Assembly (NCBI RefSeq): GCF_014652915.1
Contig: NZ_BMZS01000004.1
Coordinates: forward strand, 124,001 to 188,000
Direction: 5' to 3'
DNA: 64,000 bases
From: Thalassobaculum fulvum
Lineage (GTDB): Bacteria > Pseudomonadota > Alphaproteobacteria > Thalassobaculales > Thalassobaculaceae
The notes below the pieces were generated by a model. It was not told the origin of the DNA. It made no database searches and saw only the letters and a program-made list of their open reading frames with translations. Below are positions 36,603 to 45,152 of this stretch, in pieces (positions within the stretch are counted from its first letter, which is position 1; each line of letters begins with the position of its first letter). Position numbers and translations under genes: made by a program.

Positions 36603-38479
36603 CGGCTGCCCTCCCCGGCGCCCTCTCCGGCCACGCTGCGGGCCTGCAGCTCGTAGAGCTGGGCGTAGCGGCCGCCCTGCTGCATCAGCGCGTCGTGGCT
36701 GCCGCGCTCGACGATCCGCCCGCCCTCCAGGAACAGGATCTCGTCGGCGTGCATCAGCGAGCTGAGCCGGTGGGCAATCACGATCACCGCGCGGTCCCTG
36801 GTGAACTCGCGCAGCGCCTCGCGGATCCGGCGCTCGGTGGCGGCGTCGACGGCGGCGGTCGAGTCGTCGAACACCAGCACCTTGGCGTCCGGCAGCACCG
36901 CACGGGCGATCGACAGCCGCTGGCGCTGGCCGCCGGACAGCGAGACCCCGCGCTCGCCGACCAGGGTCTGGTAGGCCTGCGGCAGGCCCTTGATGTAGCT
37001 GTGCAGCTGCGCCATCTGCGCCGACTTCTCGATGTCGGTGCGCCCGGCCCACGGGTCGCCGTAGGCCACGTTGTGGCCGATGCTCGCGGTGAACAGGAAC
37101 GGCTCCTGCGGGACGATGCTTACGGCGGCGCGCAGCGACTTCAGCGTCACCCCGCGGATGTCCTGGCCGTCCAGGGTGATCCGACCCTCGGCCACGTCGT
37201 AGAACCGGCCGACCAGCTGGGCGATGGTGGTCTTGCCGGAGCCGGGCGGACCGACGATGCCGATCATCTTGCCCGGCCGGGCCTCGAAGCTGACGTCCTC
37301 CAGGATGCGGTCGTCGCGCGCCGCCGCCGGGTAGCGGAAGCCCACGTTCTCGAACCGCAGCACGCCGTCGGTCACCTGGAGCGGCCTGGCGTCGGGCGCG
37401 TCGGAAATCGACGGCTCCAGGTCGAGCACGTTGAACAGCCGGCCGCCGCAGGTCGAGGCACGGGCGATCGAGTTGATCATCCAGCCGATCTGCCGCACCG
37501 GCATCTGCAGGATCAGCATGAACGCCAGCGCCTCGGCGAGCTGGCCGAGCGTCACCTCGCCGGCCACCACCTTGGTGCCGCCGACCCAGAGCGTCAGCGC
37601 CATCGCCAGGAAGTAGACGAAGGTCATCTGCGTGGTCGACAGCACGAACAGCCGCACGCGCCTGCTGGCGATCGCCAGCGCGGTGTCGGAGATCGCGTCG
37701 TAGCGCGCCAGCTCGTGGGCCTGGGCCGCGAAGGCGCGCACCACCCGGATGCCGCCGAGGTTCTCCTCCATCACCTTGGTCAGCAGCGACATCTGGTCCT
37801 GCAGGGCGATCCAGGTGTCGCGCAGCTTGAGCCGGGCGATCGAGGCGCGGATGCCGACGATCGGCACGAAGCTCAGCGCCGCCAGCGCCAGGACCGGGTC
37901 GTTGCGCAGGAGCACGACGGCGCCGCCGCCGATCAGCACGGTCAGCAGGATCGAGCGCAGCACGCCGGTGTCGACCCACAGCCGGACCCCCTCGATGTCG
38001 AGGATGCCCCGGGTCATCAGATCGCCGGTGTGCACCCGGTCGTGCCAGGACAGACTCAGCGACTGGAGCTTGCGGTAGTAGTCGAGCCGGAGCCGGTAGC
38101 CGATCAGCTGGCCGACCGCCTCGCCCTGGTAGTTCTGCAGCATGGTGAAGCTGCCGCGCGCGATCGCGGCGCCGAGCAGCAGCAGTGCGGTGGTCAGCAG
38201 CGCGTCCTCGGCGGCCGAGCGCGCCACCTCGCCGGCGGCGGCCCCGGCCAGCAGCCCGCGCGCCTGGTCGACGGCGCGGCCGAGATACTGCGGCACCAGC
38301 AACTGGAAGCCGCCGGCGCACAGCGTCGCGACCACCGCCACCGCCATCCGCAGCCGGTGGCGGAACGCCATCGCGGTGATGCGCCACAGCACCGCCGCGT
38401 CGAGACGCGAGACGTCGATGCCGTACTGCGCGTCGACCTGGGTGTCGACGCGTCTGGAATGCTGCTGCGAGCCGGACAT
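36599..38479 (-). CDS. ABC exporter half-transporter, degenerate Walker B subunit
   Basis: The 626-residue product has six membrane helices (about 40-340) and a nucleotide-binding domain with Walker A GPPGSGKTT, Q-loop IVPQEPFLF, intact signature VSLSGGQRQR, and Walker B VLVFDDSTAAVD. The catalytic Glu is replaced by Asp. With the partner's altered signature this gives one degenerate and one complete ATP site, as in YheI/YheH (BmrCD) and TM287/288. The start at 38479 has only a weak ribosome site. The gene is first in the pair and is divergent from the TPP enzyme. Confidence 0.92.
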   Translation of the reverse strand: MSGSQQHSRRVDTQVDAQYGIDVSRLDAAVLWRITAMAFRHRLRMAVAVVATLCAGGFQLLVPQYLGRAVDQARGLLAGAAAGEVARSAAEDALLTTALLLLGAAIARGSFTMLQNYQGEAVGQLIGYRLRLDYYRKLQSLSLSWHDRVHTGDLMTRGILDIEGVRLWVDTGVLRSILLTVLIGGGAVVLLRNDPVLALAALSFVPIVGIRASIARLKLRDTWIALQDQMSLLTKVMEENLGGIRVVRAFAAQAHELARYDAISDTALAIASRRVRLFVLSTTQMTFVYFLAMALTLWVGGTKVVAGEVTLGQLAEALAFMLILQMPVRQIGWMINSIARASTCGGRLFNVLDLEPSISDAPDARPLQVTDGVLRFENVGFRYPAAARDDRILEDVSFEARPGKMIGIVGPPGSGKTTIAQLVGRFYDVAEGRITLDGQDIRGVTLKSLRAAVSIVPQEPFLFTASIGHNVAYGDPWAGRTDIEKSAQMAQLHSYIKGLPQAYQTLVGERGVSLSGGQRQRLSIARAVLPDAKVLVFDDSTAAVDAATERRIREALREFTRDRAVIVIAHRLSSLMHADEILFLEGGRIVERGSHDALMQQGGRYAQLYELQARSVAGEGAGEGSR

Positions 38480-38564
38480 GGGAACGGGGCGGGTTCCGGG
38501 ATTGGGCTCGGATTATGGCACGGCTACGGCGGTGCGAACACCCGGCCGATGGGGCTCGGCGCGG

Positions 38565-38610
38565 CCGGGATGAGGACGGTAGTGGGTCCCCCGTAACCCC
38601 CTCATCCCGG
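38565..38610. repeat. Palindromic element 4 (CATCCCGG type) between divergent genes
   Basis: CCGGGATGAGG (38565-38575) and CCTCATCCCGG (38600-38610) are exact reverse complements with a 24-base loop. The same arms occur in element 2. It lies in the 225-bp gap between divergent gene starts (ABC exporter and TPP enzyme), so it sits in a promoter region, unlike the other copies. Confidence 0.8.
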
Positions 38611-38704
38611 ACCGGTCACACAGCGAATGCATCCGGACCCCACGCCCATTGCTCCTGTCACCCCGCCGTGCGTTCATGCAGGGGTACTTGCCAGAGGATT
38701 CCCC

Positions 38705-40405
38705 ATGAAAGCCACCGCCGGACGCATCCTATACGAGACCCTGAAGGCCCACGGCGTCGCCTGCCTGTTCGGCATGGAGGACCCGATCCAGGTGTTCCAC
38801 GCGGTCGACCGGGCGGTGACCAGGGTGGTCACGGTGCGCGACGAGAAGCACGGCGCGATCATGGCGCACGGCTATGCCCAGGCGACCGGACGGCCGGGGG
38901 TTTGCGCGTCGACCTCCGGCCCCGGCGCCACCAACCTGATCACCGGGCTGCTGGAGGCCCTGCAGTCCTCGGTTCCGGTCGTGGCACTGGTCCAGGACCA
39001 TCCGCTGCGGCTGAAGGGCCGGCACGCCGGCAGTGCCCTCGACCACACCGCCGCCCTGGCGCCGTTCGTCAAGGCGGTGCTGCGCATCGACCTGCCGGAA
39101 CGCACCGCCGAGCTGACCCGCTCCGCGCTCAGGATCGCCACCTCCGGCCGGCCCGGCCCGGTCGCGCTGCTGTGCCCGACCGACGTGATGGCGGCCGAGA
39201 CCGAAGGCGAGCCGTTCGCCGACGAGCCGTACGCGCACTGCCCGTCGGTCCGCAGCCGCGCCGACGCCGGCGCCCTGGCGCGCGCCGCCGGCCTGCTGGC
39301 CAAGGCCGAGCGGCCGCTGATCGTCGCCGGCGGCGGCAGCGTCGCCTCCGGTGCCTTCGCCGAGATCGTCGAGCTGGCCGAACGGTTCGCCGCCCCGGTC
39401 GCCACCACCATGACCGGCAAGGGAGCGATCGCCGACGGCCATCCGCTGTCGGCCGGCGTGCTCGGCACCTCGACCGGCGGGCTGTACGGCCGCGGCAAGG
39501 TGCCGAACGCGCTTCTGGAGGAAGCCGACGTGGTGTTCGTGCTCGGTTCGCGCACCGGGCAGATCTGCTACTCGAACTGGACCCTGCCGAAGCCCGGCAC
39601 CGCGCTGATCCACCTGGACGTCGATCCCGGCGAGATCGGCCGCAACTTCCCGACCGACGTGCCGATGGTCGGCGACGTGCGCGACAGCCTGCGCGACCTG
39701 TTGGCGCACTGCCGGACCGCCTCGATCGCGCGGGCCGACCGCGGCAACGGCGGCCGCATGGCCGAGTTGAAGGAGCAGGTCGCCCGCGAGCTGGCGACCG
39801 TCGCGGAATCCGACCGCCGGCCGATGCGGCCCGAGCGCGTGATGGCCGAGATCGGCCGGGTCGTCGATCCGTCCACCCTGATCGTCACCGACGCCAGCTA
39901 CGTCACCGGCTGGGCGATGAGCCAGCTCGACGTGCCGGTCGCCGGGCGCTTCATGCTGTCGCCGCGCGGCACCGCCGGCATCGGCTGGAGTCTGCCGGCG
40001 GCGATCGGCGCCCGCCTCGGCGACCCGTCGCGCACGGTGATCTGCGTCGCCGGCGACGGCGGCTTCGGCTACGTGATGAACGAGCTCGAGACCGCCGCGC
40101 GCTACGGCGTGAAGGTGCTGACCGTGGTGTTCAACAACTCCACCCTGGCGTTCCAGCGCCACTGGGAGGAGCTGTCGATGGGCAGCTACCTCGACTGCGA
40201 TTTCCTGGAGGTCGACTACTCCGAGGTGGCGCGCGCCCTGAAATGCCGGGGCGAGAGCGTGACCGACCCGGCCGAGCTGCCGGCGGCGCTGGCCCGCGGC
40301 CTAGCCTGCGACGGCCCGTATCTGATCAACGCGGTCATCGACCCCGAGGCGGCCGCCCCGATCATGGGCTTCGACAAGCCGATCCCGCCCGACGCGGCGC
40401 ACTGA
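38705..40405 (+). CDS. Thiamine pyrophosphate enzyme, acetolactate synthase-like
   Basis: The 566-residue product has the three-domain layout of acetolactate synthase and pyruvate oxidase-like enzymes. The catalytic glutamate is E47 in VRDEKHGAIMAHGYA, a central dinucleotide-like domain follows, and the TPP motif runs from GDGGFGYVMN (450-459) to FNN (477-479). No small regulatory subunit gene is next to it, so a role in isoleucine-valine synthesis is doubtful. Sulfoacetaldehyde acetyltransferase, glyoxylate carboligase or benzoylformate decarboxylase-like roles are possible. The ATG at 38705 follows a weak GAGG-like site. Confidence 0.85.
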   Translation: MKATAGRILYETLKAHGVACLFGMEDPIQVFHAVDRAVTRVVTVRDEKHGAIMAHGYAQATGRPGVCASTSGPGATNLITGLLEALQSSVPVVALVQDHPLRLKGRHAGSALDHTAALAPFVKAVLRIDLPERTAELTRSALRIATSGRPGPVALLCPTDVMAAETEGEPFADEPYAHCPSVRSRADAGALARAAGLLAKAERPLIVAGGGSVASGAFAEIVELAERFAAPVATTMTGKGAIADGHPLSAGVLGTSTGGLYGRGKVPNALLEEADVVFVLGSRTGQICYSNWTLPKPGTALIHLDVDPGEIGRNFPTDVPMVGDVRDSLRDLLAHCRTASIARADRGNGGRMAELKEQVARELATVAESDRRPMRPERVMAEIGRVVDPSTLIVTDASYVTGWAMSQLDVPVAGRFMLSPRGTAGIGWSLPAAIGARLGDPSRTVICVAGDGGFGYVMNELETAARYGVKVLTVVFNNSTLAFQRHWEELSMGSYLDCDFLEVDYSEVARALKCRGESVTDPAELPAALARGLACDGPYLINAVIDPEAAAPIMGFDKPIPPDAAH

Positions 40406-40435
40406 CGAGCGCCGTGCGGACAGGTGGCCTACACA

Positions 40436-41428
40436 TTACACCTGCAGCAGGATCTTCCCGATGTGCTGGCTCGACTCCATCAGCGCGTGGGCGCCGGCGG
40501 CGTCGGCCAGCGGGAAGGTCGAGTGGATCAGCGGCTTCACCGTGCCGGCCTCCAGCAGCGGCCAGACCTTGTCCTCGAGCTGCCGGGCGATGGCGGCCTT
40601 CTGGGCCACCGTTCGCGGCCTGAGCGTCGAGCCGGTGATGGTCAGGCGCTGGGTCATGACCTTCAGGAAGTTGAACTTGTCGACCACCGGCGGCTGCAGG
40701 AAGGCGATCTGCACCAGCCGGCCCTCCAGCTTCAGGCAGTCCAGGTTGCGCTGGATGTACGGGCCGCCGACCATGTCCAGGATGACGTCGGCGCCGCCGG
40801 CCTCCTTCATCACCTCGACGAAGTCCTCATCGCGGTAGTTGATGCCGCGCACCGCCCCCAGCTCCTCGCAGACCTTGACCTTGTCGGCCGAGCCGGCGGT
40901 GGCGAACACCCTGGCGCCGAACGCGTGGGCGAGCTGGATCGCGGTGGTGCCGATGCCGGACGAGCCGCCGTGGATCAGGATGGTCTCGCCCTTCTGCAGG
41001 CGGCCGCGCTCGAACACGTTGGTCCAGACCGTATAGTAGTTCTCCGGCAGCGCCGCCGCCTCGGCCAGGCCGTAACCCCTGGGCGGCGGCGAGCAGGTGT
41101 CGGCTGGTGCGGTGCAGTACTCGGCGTAGCCGCCGCCGGCGACCAGCGCGCAGACCGGATCGCCGACCTTCCAGCGGGTCACGCCCGGGCCGACCGCGAC
41201 CACCTCGCCGGCGATCTCCAGCCCGGGGATGTCGGACGCGCCCGGCGGCGGCGGATAGCCGCCGGCCCGCTGCAGGCAGTCCGGCCGATTGACCCCGGCG
41301 AACGACACCTTGACCAGCACCTCGCCGTCGCCGGCCGCCGGCACCGGCCGGGTCGTCGGCTTCAGGACCTCGGGGCCGCCGGGCTCTGTAATCTCGATCG
41401 CGGTCATGGTTGCGGGTAGGTCGGACAT
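40436..41428 (-). CDS. NAD(P)H-quinone oxidoreductase (zinc-free MDR, QOR/PIG3-like)
   Basis: The 330-residue product is a medium-chain dehydrogenase/reductase without zinc ligands. It begins [16 protein letters not shown] after seven extra residues and carries [27 protein letters not shown], a QOR/PIG3 pattern. The cofactor fold is [24 protein letters not shown]; the residues after that strand favour NADPH. GAGGGAG precedes the start. It is convergent with the TPP enzyme gene and divergent from the Fpg-like gene. Confidence 0.9.
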   Translation of the reverse strand: MSDLPATMTAIEITEPGGPEVLKPTTRPVPAAGDGEVLVKVSFAGVNRPDCLQRAGGYPPPPGASDIPGLEIAGEVVAVGPGVTRWKVGDPVCALVAGGGYAEYCTAPADTCSPPPRGYGLAEAAALPENYYTVWTNVFERGRLQKGETILIHGGSSGIGTTAIQLAHAFGARVFATAGSADKVKVCEELGAVRGINYRDEDFVEVMKEAGGADVILDMVGGPYIQRNLDCLKLEGRLVQIAFLQPPVVDKFNFLKVMTQRLTITGSTLRPRTVAQKAAIARQLEDKVWPLLEAGTVKPLIHSTFPLADAAGAHALMESSQHIGKILLQV

Positions 41429-41532
41429 GGTTCGCTCCCTCGCTGGGTCTTCCCCTACCTAGCCCGCCCCGCCGTCCGGGAAAAGACCGCCGGCCGCTTG
41501 CCCGCGCCGGAGCGGCGGACGACACTCGTGCC

Positions 41533-42450
41533 ATGCCGGAACTGCCGGACATCGCGATCTACCTGGAGGCGCTGGAGCGCCGCATCCTCGGGGCCGAGTT
41601 GACCGGGCTCAGGATCGCCAGCCCGTTCCTGGTGCGCTCGGTGGATCCGCCGATCAGGACCGCGGCCGGGCACCGGGTCGAGAGTTTGCGCCGGCTCGGC
41701 AAGCGGATCGTGATCGGGCTCGACGGAGACCTGTTCCTGGTGCTGCACCTGATGATCGCCGGCCGCCTGCAATGGGCTGCGGCCGGCGCGCCGCTGCCGG
41801 GCAGGAAGGGCCTCGCCGCCTTCGACTTCGCCGGTGGTCCGTCCGGGGGCGGGACCCTCCTCCTGACCGAGATGGGCTCGAAGAAGCGGGCCAGCCTGCA
41901 TCTGGTGCGCGGGGCCGCGGCCCTGGCCGAGCACGATCCGGGCGGCGTCGAGCCGCTGGAGGCCAGTCGCGACGGGTTCGCCGCGGCACTGACCGCCGGG
42001 AACCACACCCTCAAGCGGGCGCTGACCGACCCACGCCTGTTCGCCGGCATCGGCAACGCCTATTCCGACGAGATCCTGCACGCCGCCGGGCTGTCGCCGA
42101 TCGCCATGACCTCGAGACTGGACGAGGCGGAAATCGACCGGCTGTACGAAGCAACCCGGGCAACGCTGCTCGCCTGGATCGAGCGTGGCCGCCGGGAGGT
42201 CGGCGACGGCTGGCCGACCAGGGTCACCGCGTTCCGGCCGGCGATGGCCGCCCACGGCAGGTACGGCAAGCCCTGCCCGGTCTGCGGCACGCCGATCCAG
42301 CGCATCGTGCACGCCGACAACGAGACCAACTACTGCCCGCGCTGCCAGACCGGCGGCAGGCTGCTGGCCGACCGGGCGCTGTCCGGCCTGCTGAAGAAGG
42401 ACTGGCCGAAGACCATCGACGAGCTGGAGAACCGGAGGAAGAACCCGTGA
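41533..42450 (+). CDS. Fpg/Nei-family DNA glycosylase
   Basis: The 305-residue product removes damaged bases by the Fpg/Nei mechanism. It starts [14 protein letters not shown]; after loss of Met, Pro2 is the expected nucleophile and Glu3 the catalytic acid. The helix-two-turn-helix is represented by [26 protein letters not shown], and the zinc finger has C248, C251, C268 and C271. PELPDI differs from PELPEVE of classical MutM, so this is probably a separate branch. The stop overlaps the VOC gene start (GTGA). Confidence 0.9.
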   Translation: MPELPDIAIYLEALERRILGAELTGLRIASPFLVRSVDPPIRTAAGHRVESLRRLGKRIVIGLDGDLFLVLHLMIAGRLQWAAAGAPLPGRKGLAAFDFAGGPSGGGTLLLTEMGSKKRASLHLVRGAAALAEHDPGGVEPLEASRDGFAAALTAGNHTLKRALTDPRLFAGIGNAYSDEILHAAGLSPIAMTSRLDEAEIDRLYEATRATLLAWIERGRREVGDGWPTRVTAFRPAMAAHGRYGKPCPVCGTPIQRIVHADNETNYCPRCQTGGRLLADRALSGLLKKDWPKTIDELENRRKNP

Positions 42451-42827
42451 TCGACCACGTCTCGGTCGCCGTCAGCGACCTGGCCGCCGCCGCGGCGTTC
42501 TACGACAGGCTGCTCGGCCCGCTCGGCTACACGAGGCTGGTCGAGCGCGAGCGCACGGTCGGGTTCGGCAAGAGGTATCCGGAGATCTGGCTGAACCTGC
42601 GCGAGGCCATGGCCCCGGTCGAGCCCGGCACCGGCGCCCACGTCGCCCTGCGCGCCCGCGACGAGGCGGCGGTTCGGGCGTTCCACGCGGCAGCGCTGAT
42701 GCACGGCGGAAGCGATGCCGGCGCACCGGGACCGCGGCAGGCGGCGATGACGGCCTATTACGGGGCATTCGTGCACGACCCGGACGGCAACAAGATCGAG
42801 GCGGTGACGTTTCCGGCGGGGAAGTAG
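42447..42827 (+). CDS. VOC family protein
   Basis: The 126-residue product starts at GTG (42447), after GGAGGAAG, and overlaps the glycosylase stop by four bases. It has one VOC fold: [24 protein letters not shown]-like strand AHVALRARD, and [27 protein letters not shown] is shared with the gene at 30593, so the two are paralogs. Function is not known, and coupling to a DNA glycosylase does not itself suggest one. Confidence 0.85.
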   Translation: MIDHVSVAVSDLAAAAAFYDRLLGPLGYTRLVERERTVGFGKRYPEIWLNLREAMAPVEPGTGAHVALRARDEAAVRAFHAAALMHGGSDAGAPGPRQAAMTAYYGAFVHDPDGNKIEAVTFPAGK

Positions 42828-42855
42828 CGTCCCGAGCATCCGCCCGTCGCTCCGC

Positions 42856-42972
42856 GGGTTCCGGATCAGCCGCGCGGTGGCGCGCCTGTCCGGAATGACG
42901 AAAGGATATTGGAACTCCCACTTCACTCGTCATTCCGGACCGGGCCGCGCCAGCGGAACGGATCCGGAACCC
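42856..42972. repeat. Nested palindromic element 5 (CATTCCGG type)
   Basis: The outer arms GGGTTCCGGAT (42856-42866) and ATCCGGAACCC (42962-42972), and the inner arms GTCCGGAATGACG (42888-42900) and CGTCATTCCGGAC (42928-42940), are all exact reverse complements. The order of arms is inverted relative to element 1. It fills the 182-bp gap between the convergent VOC and aspartate dehydrogenase genes. Confidence 0.87.
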
Positions 42973-43009
42973 ACGAACCACCTCGTTGCTCGAAGAATGC
43001 CGCCGCACC

Positions 43010-43804
43010 CTACCCCCCGATCCGCACCGACGACACCAGCTGCCGGACCGTCTTGGTGACCGCCATCGCCACGATCTTGCCGGTCTTGCGGTTCTCCTCG
43101 GCGACCGCGACGTCCTCGACGAAGGTGAAGGACCCGAAGGCGCCCTTGGCCCGGACCTCGATGACGTGGGTGTCGATGGTGGTGTCGGCGACGATGGTCA
43201 GGCGGGTGCGGTCCAGGCCGATGCCGGCGAGCGCCACGGCGGCCGAGATGTTGACGTTCTGCGGATAGGTCGCCGCCCCCTCGCGAGCCGTGCCCTCGAA
43301 GATCACCGTCGGCTCGGTCATGCCGGCCAGGTCGAACATGTCCTCGGCGGCGGTGCCGAACCAGGCGCTCGGATCCTTGCGCACGATCATCTCGACCGAA
43401 TCGAGCCCGCCCATCGCCGCGCCCGACAGGATGTCCAGCGCGCCGATCCCGGCCGAGGCCAGGGTCAGGGTGGCGCCGCCGGCCTCGGCCGCCTCGCGGC
43501 AGCGGGCGTGCAGCGCGTCGTCGGTCAGTGCCCCGATCGAGGTCATGATCACGCTCACCCCGCGCTCCAGCAGCCGCGGCACGTGGTCCCGCACCGCCTG
43601 GTGGCCCGCGCCCTCCAGCACCACGTCGAACGCCTCGGCGTGGAACGCCTCGGGGTCGGCCAGCAGCTTCGGCCCCGGGGCCGGCGGACGCGGCTTGCGC
43701 ACCAGCACCGCCGGGATCGTCACCCGGTCGGACAGGTCGCGTGCCACCAGGTCGATCACGTGCGCGCCGATGGCACCGGCGCCGATGAGGCCGAGACGAA
43801 GCAT
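43010..43804 (-). CDS. nadX: Aspartate dehydrogenase family protein
   Basis: The enzyme oxidises L-aspartate to iminoaspartate with NAD(P), feeding NAD synthesis or aspartate catabolism. The 264-residue product has the Rossmann start MLRLGLIGAGAIG, the family stretch TLTLASAGIGALDIL with conserved Gly, and YPQNVNISAAVALAGIGLDRT near the active site. GGAGGATC precedes the ATG. No nadA or nadC is linked, so a catabolic role is possible. The symbol is given for the family. Confidence 0.87.
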   Translation of the reverse strand: MLRLGLIGAGAIGAHVIDLVARDLSDRVTIPAVLVRKPRPPAPGPKLLADPEAFHAEAFDVVLEGAGHQAVRDHVPRLLERGVSVIMTSIGALTDDALHARCREAAEAGGATLTLASAGIGALDILSGAAMGGLDSVEMIVRKDPSAWFGTAAEDMFDLAGMTEPTVIFEGTAREGAATYPQNVNISAAVALAGIGLDRTRLTIVADTTIDTHVIEVRAKGAFGSFTFVEDVAVAEENRKTGKIVAMAVTKTVRQLVSSVRIGG

Positions 43805-43919
43805 GGGGATCCTCCGGAGACTGCTTTAGGCAACCAGCCTAACGACAGCAGCAGCCCCGGGACAGCCGGGAGAACGCCGCGTATAGTCCGTCGCCCTGCC
43901 TGACCAGCGTTCCCCGCCG

Positions 43920-45149
43920 ATGGACACCGCCGAACCGACGCCGCTCCTGCGCAACCGCGACTTCCTGCTGTTCGTCAGCGGGCGGACCAGCAACACCATC
44001 GCCGTGCAAGCCCTGACCGTCGCGGTCGGCTGGCACGTCTACCAGGTCACCGGAGACCCGGTGGACCTCGGATTAGTCGGGCTCGCGCAGTTCGCCCCGG
44101 CGCTGGCACTGTTCCTGGTCTCCGGCCTGGCGTCCGACCGGTTCGACCGCAAGCGCATCCAGGTCGCCTGCAACCTGACCCACATGGTCGTGGTCGGACT
44201 GCTGATCGCGATCCTGTCGCACGACGATGGCGCGGTCTGGCCGATCCTGGCGGTGCTGGTGCTGCACGGGGCGGCGCGCTCGTTCTTCCACACCGCCAGC
44301 CAGGCGATCCTGCCGAACCTGGTGCCGCGGCCGCAGTTCCCGAACGCGATCGCCTACTCGTCCTCGGCCAGCAAGGCGGCGCAGCTGATCGGGCCGGCGC
44401 TCGGCGGCCTGCTGATCGCCTGGACCGGCGACGGCGTGTACTGGGTGATCCTGGCGACCTTCGCGGTGTCGGCGGCCTCGGTCGGGGCGATCGGCGCCCG
44501 CCTGAAGGTCCAGGCGCCCGAGCCGTTCGGCCTGGCGATGATCCTCGGCGGGTTCTCCTACGTCTGGCGCAACAAGCTGGTGCTGGGCGCGATCTCGATC
44601 GACCTGATGGCGGTGCTGTTCGGCGGCGTCATGGGCCTGCTGCCGGTGTTCGCCAGCGACGTGCTGCACGTCGGGCCGGACGGCCTCGGGGTGATGCGGG
44701 CGATGCCGGCGGTCGGCTCGCTGGTGATCGGCCTGGCGCTCACCCAGATCGCCGCCCCGCGCCAAATGGGGCCGGCGTTCTTCGTGGCGCTGGCGATTTT
44801 CGGCGCCTCGATCGTGGTGTTCAGCCTGTCCGAGACGTTCTGGCTGTCGCTGCTGGCGCTCGGGGTGTACGGCGGCGCCGACATGGTCAGCGTCTACATC
44901 CGCCAGACCCTGGTGCAGATCGCCACGCCCGACGGCATGCGCGGCCGGGTCAGCGCGGTCAACTCGGTCGCCATCAACGCCTCGAACGAACTCGGCGACT
45001 TCCGGGCCGGCATGATGGCCGGCGCCATCGGCTCGGTGCCGTCGGTGCTGGTCGGCGGCATCGTCACCATCGGCATCACCGCGCTGTGGTGGCGGCTGTT
45101 CCCCGGTATCCGGCGGGTCGACCGGCTCGACGACCTGTTCGAGAAGTAG
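43920..45149 (+). CDS. MFS transporter (EntS/MFS_3-like)
   Basis: The 409-residue product has about 12 membrane helices. The cytoplasmic loop GLASDRFDRKRI (a variant of MFS motif A) lies between helices 2 and 3, and HTASQAILPNLVPRPQFPNAIAYSSSA is typical of the MFS_3 group that includes the enterobactin exporter EntS. It may export a small molecule; no siderophore gene is nearby. A TATAGT box lies at about 43884, 30 bases before the ATG, and could be a -10 element. The gene is divergent from nadX. Confidence 0.85.
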   Translation: MDTAEPTPLLRNRDFLLFVSGRTSNTIAVQALTVAVGWHVYQVTGDPVDLGLVGLAQFAPALALFLVSGLASDRFDRKRIQVACNLTHMVVVGLLIAILSHDDGAVWPILAVLVLHGAARSFFHTASQAILPNLVPRPQFPNAIAYSSSASKAAQLIGPALGGLLIAWTGDGVYWVILATFAVSAASVGAIGARLKVQAPEPFGLAMILGGFSYVWRNKLVLGAISIDLMAVLFGGVMGLLPVFASDVLHVGPDGLGVMRAMPAVGSLVIGLALTQIAAPRQMGPAFFVALAIFGASIVVFSLSETFWLSLLALGVYGGADMVSVYIRQTLVQIATPDGMRGRVSAVNSVAINASNELGDFRAGMMAGAIGSVPSVLVGGIVTIGITALWWRLFPGIRRVDRLDDLFEK

Positions 45150-45152
45150 CCG

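Noticed and set aside
34680-38387. A single 1235-residue ABC protein
   Set aside because: The upstream part of that frame reads low-complexity sequence out of frame with the real 626-residue subunit, which has all ABC motifs. Two overlapping genes explain the data.
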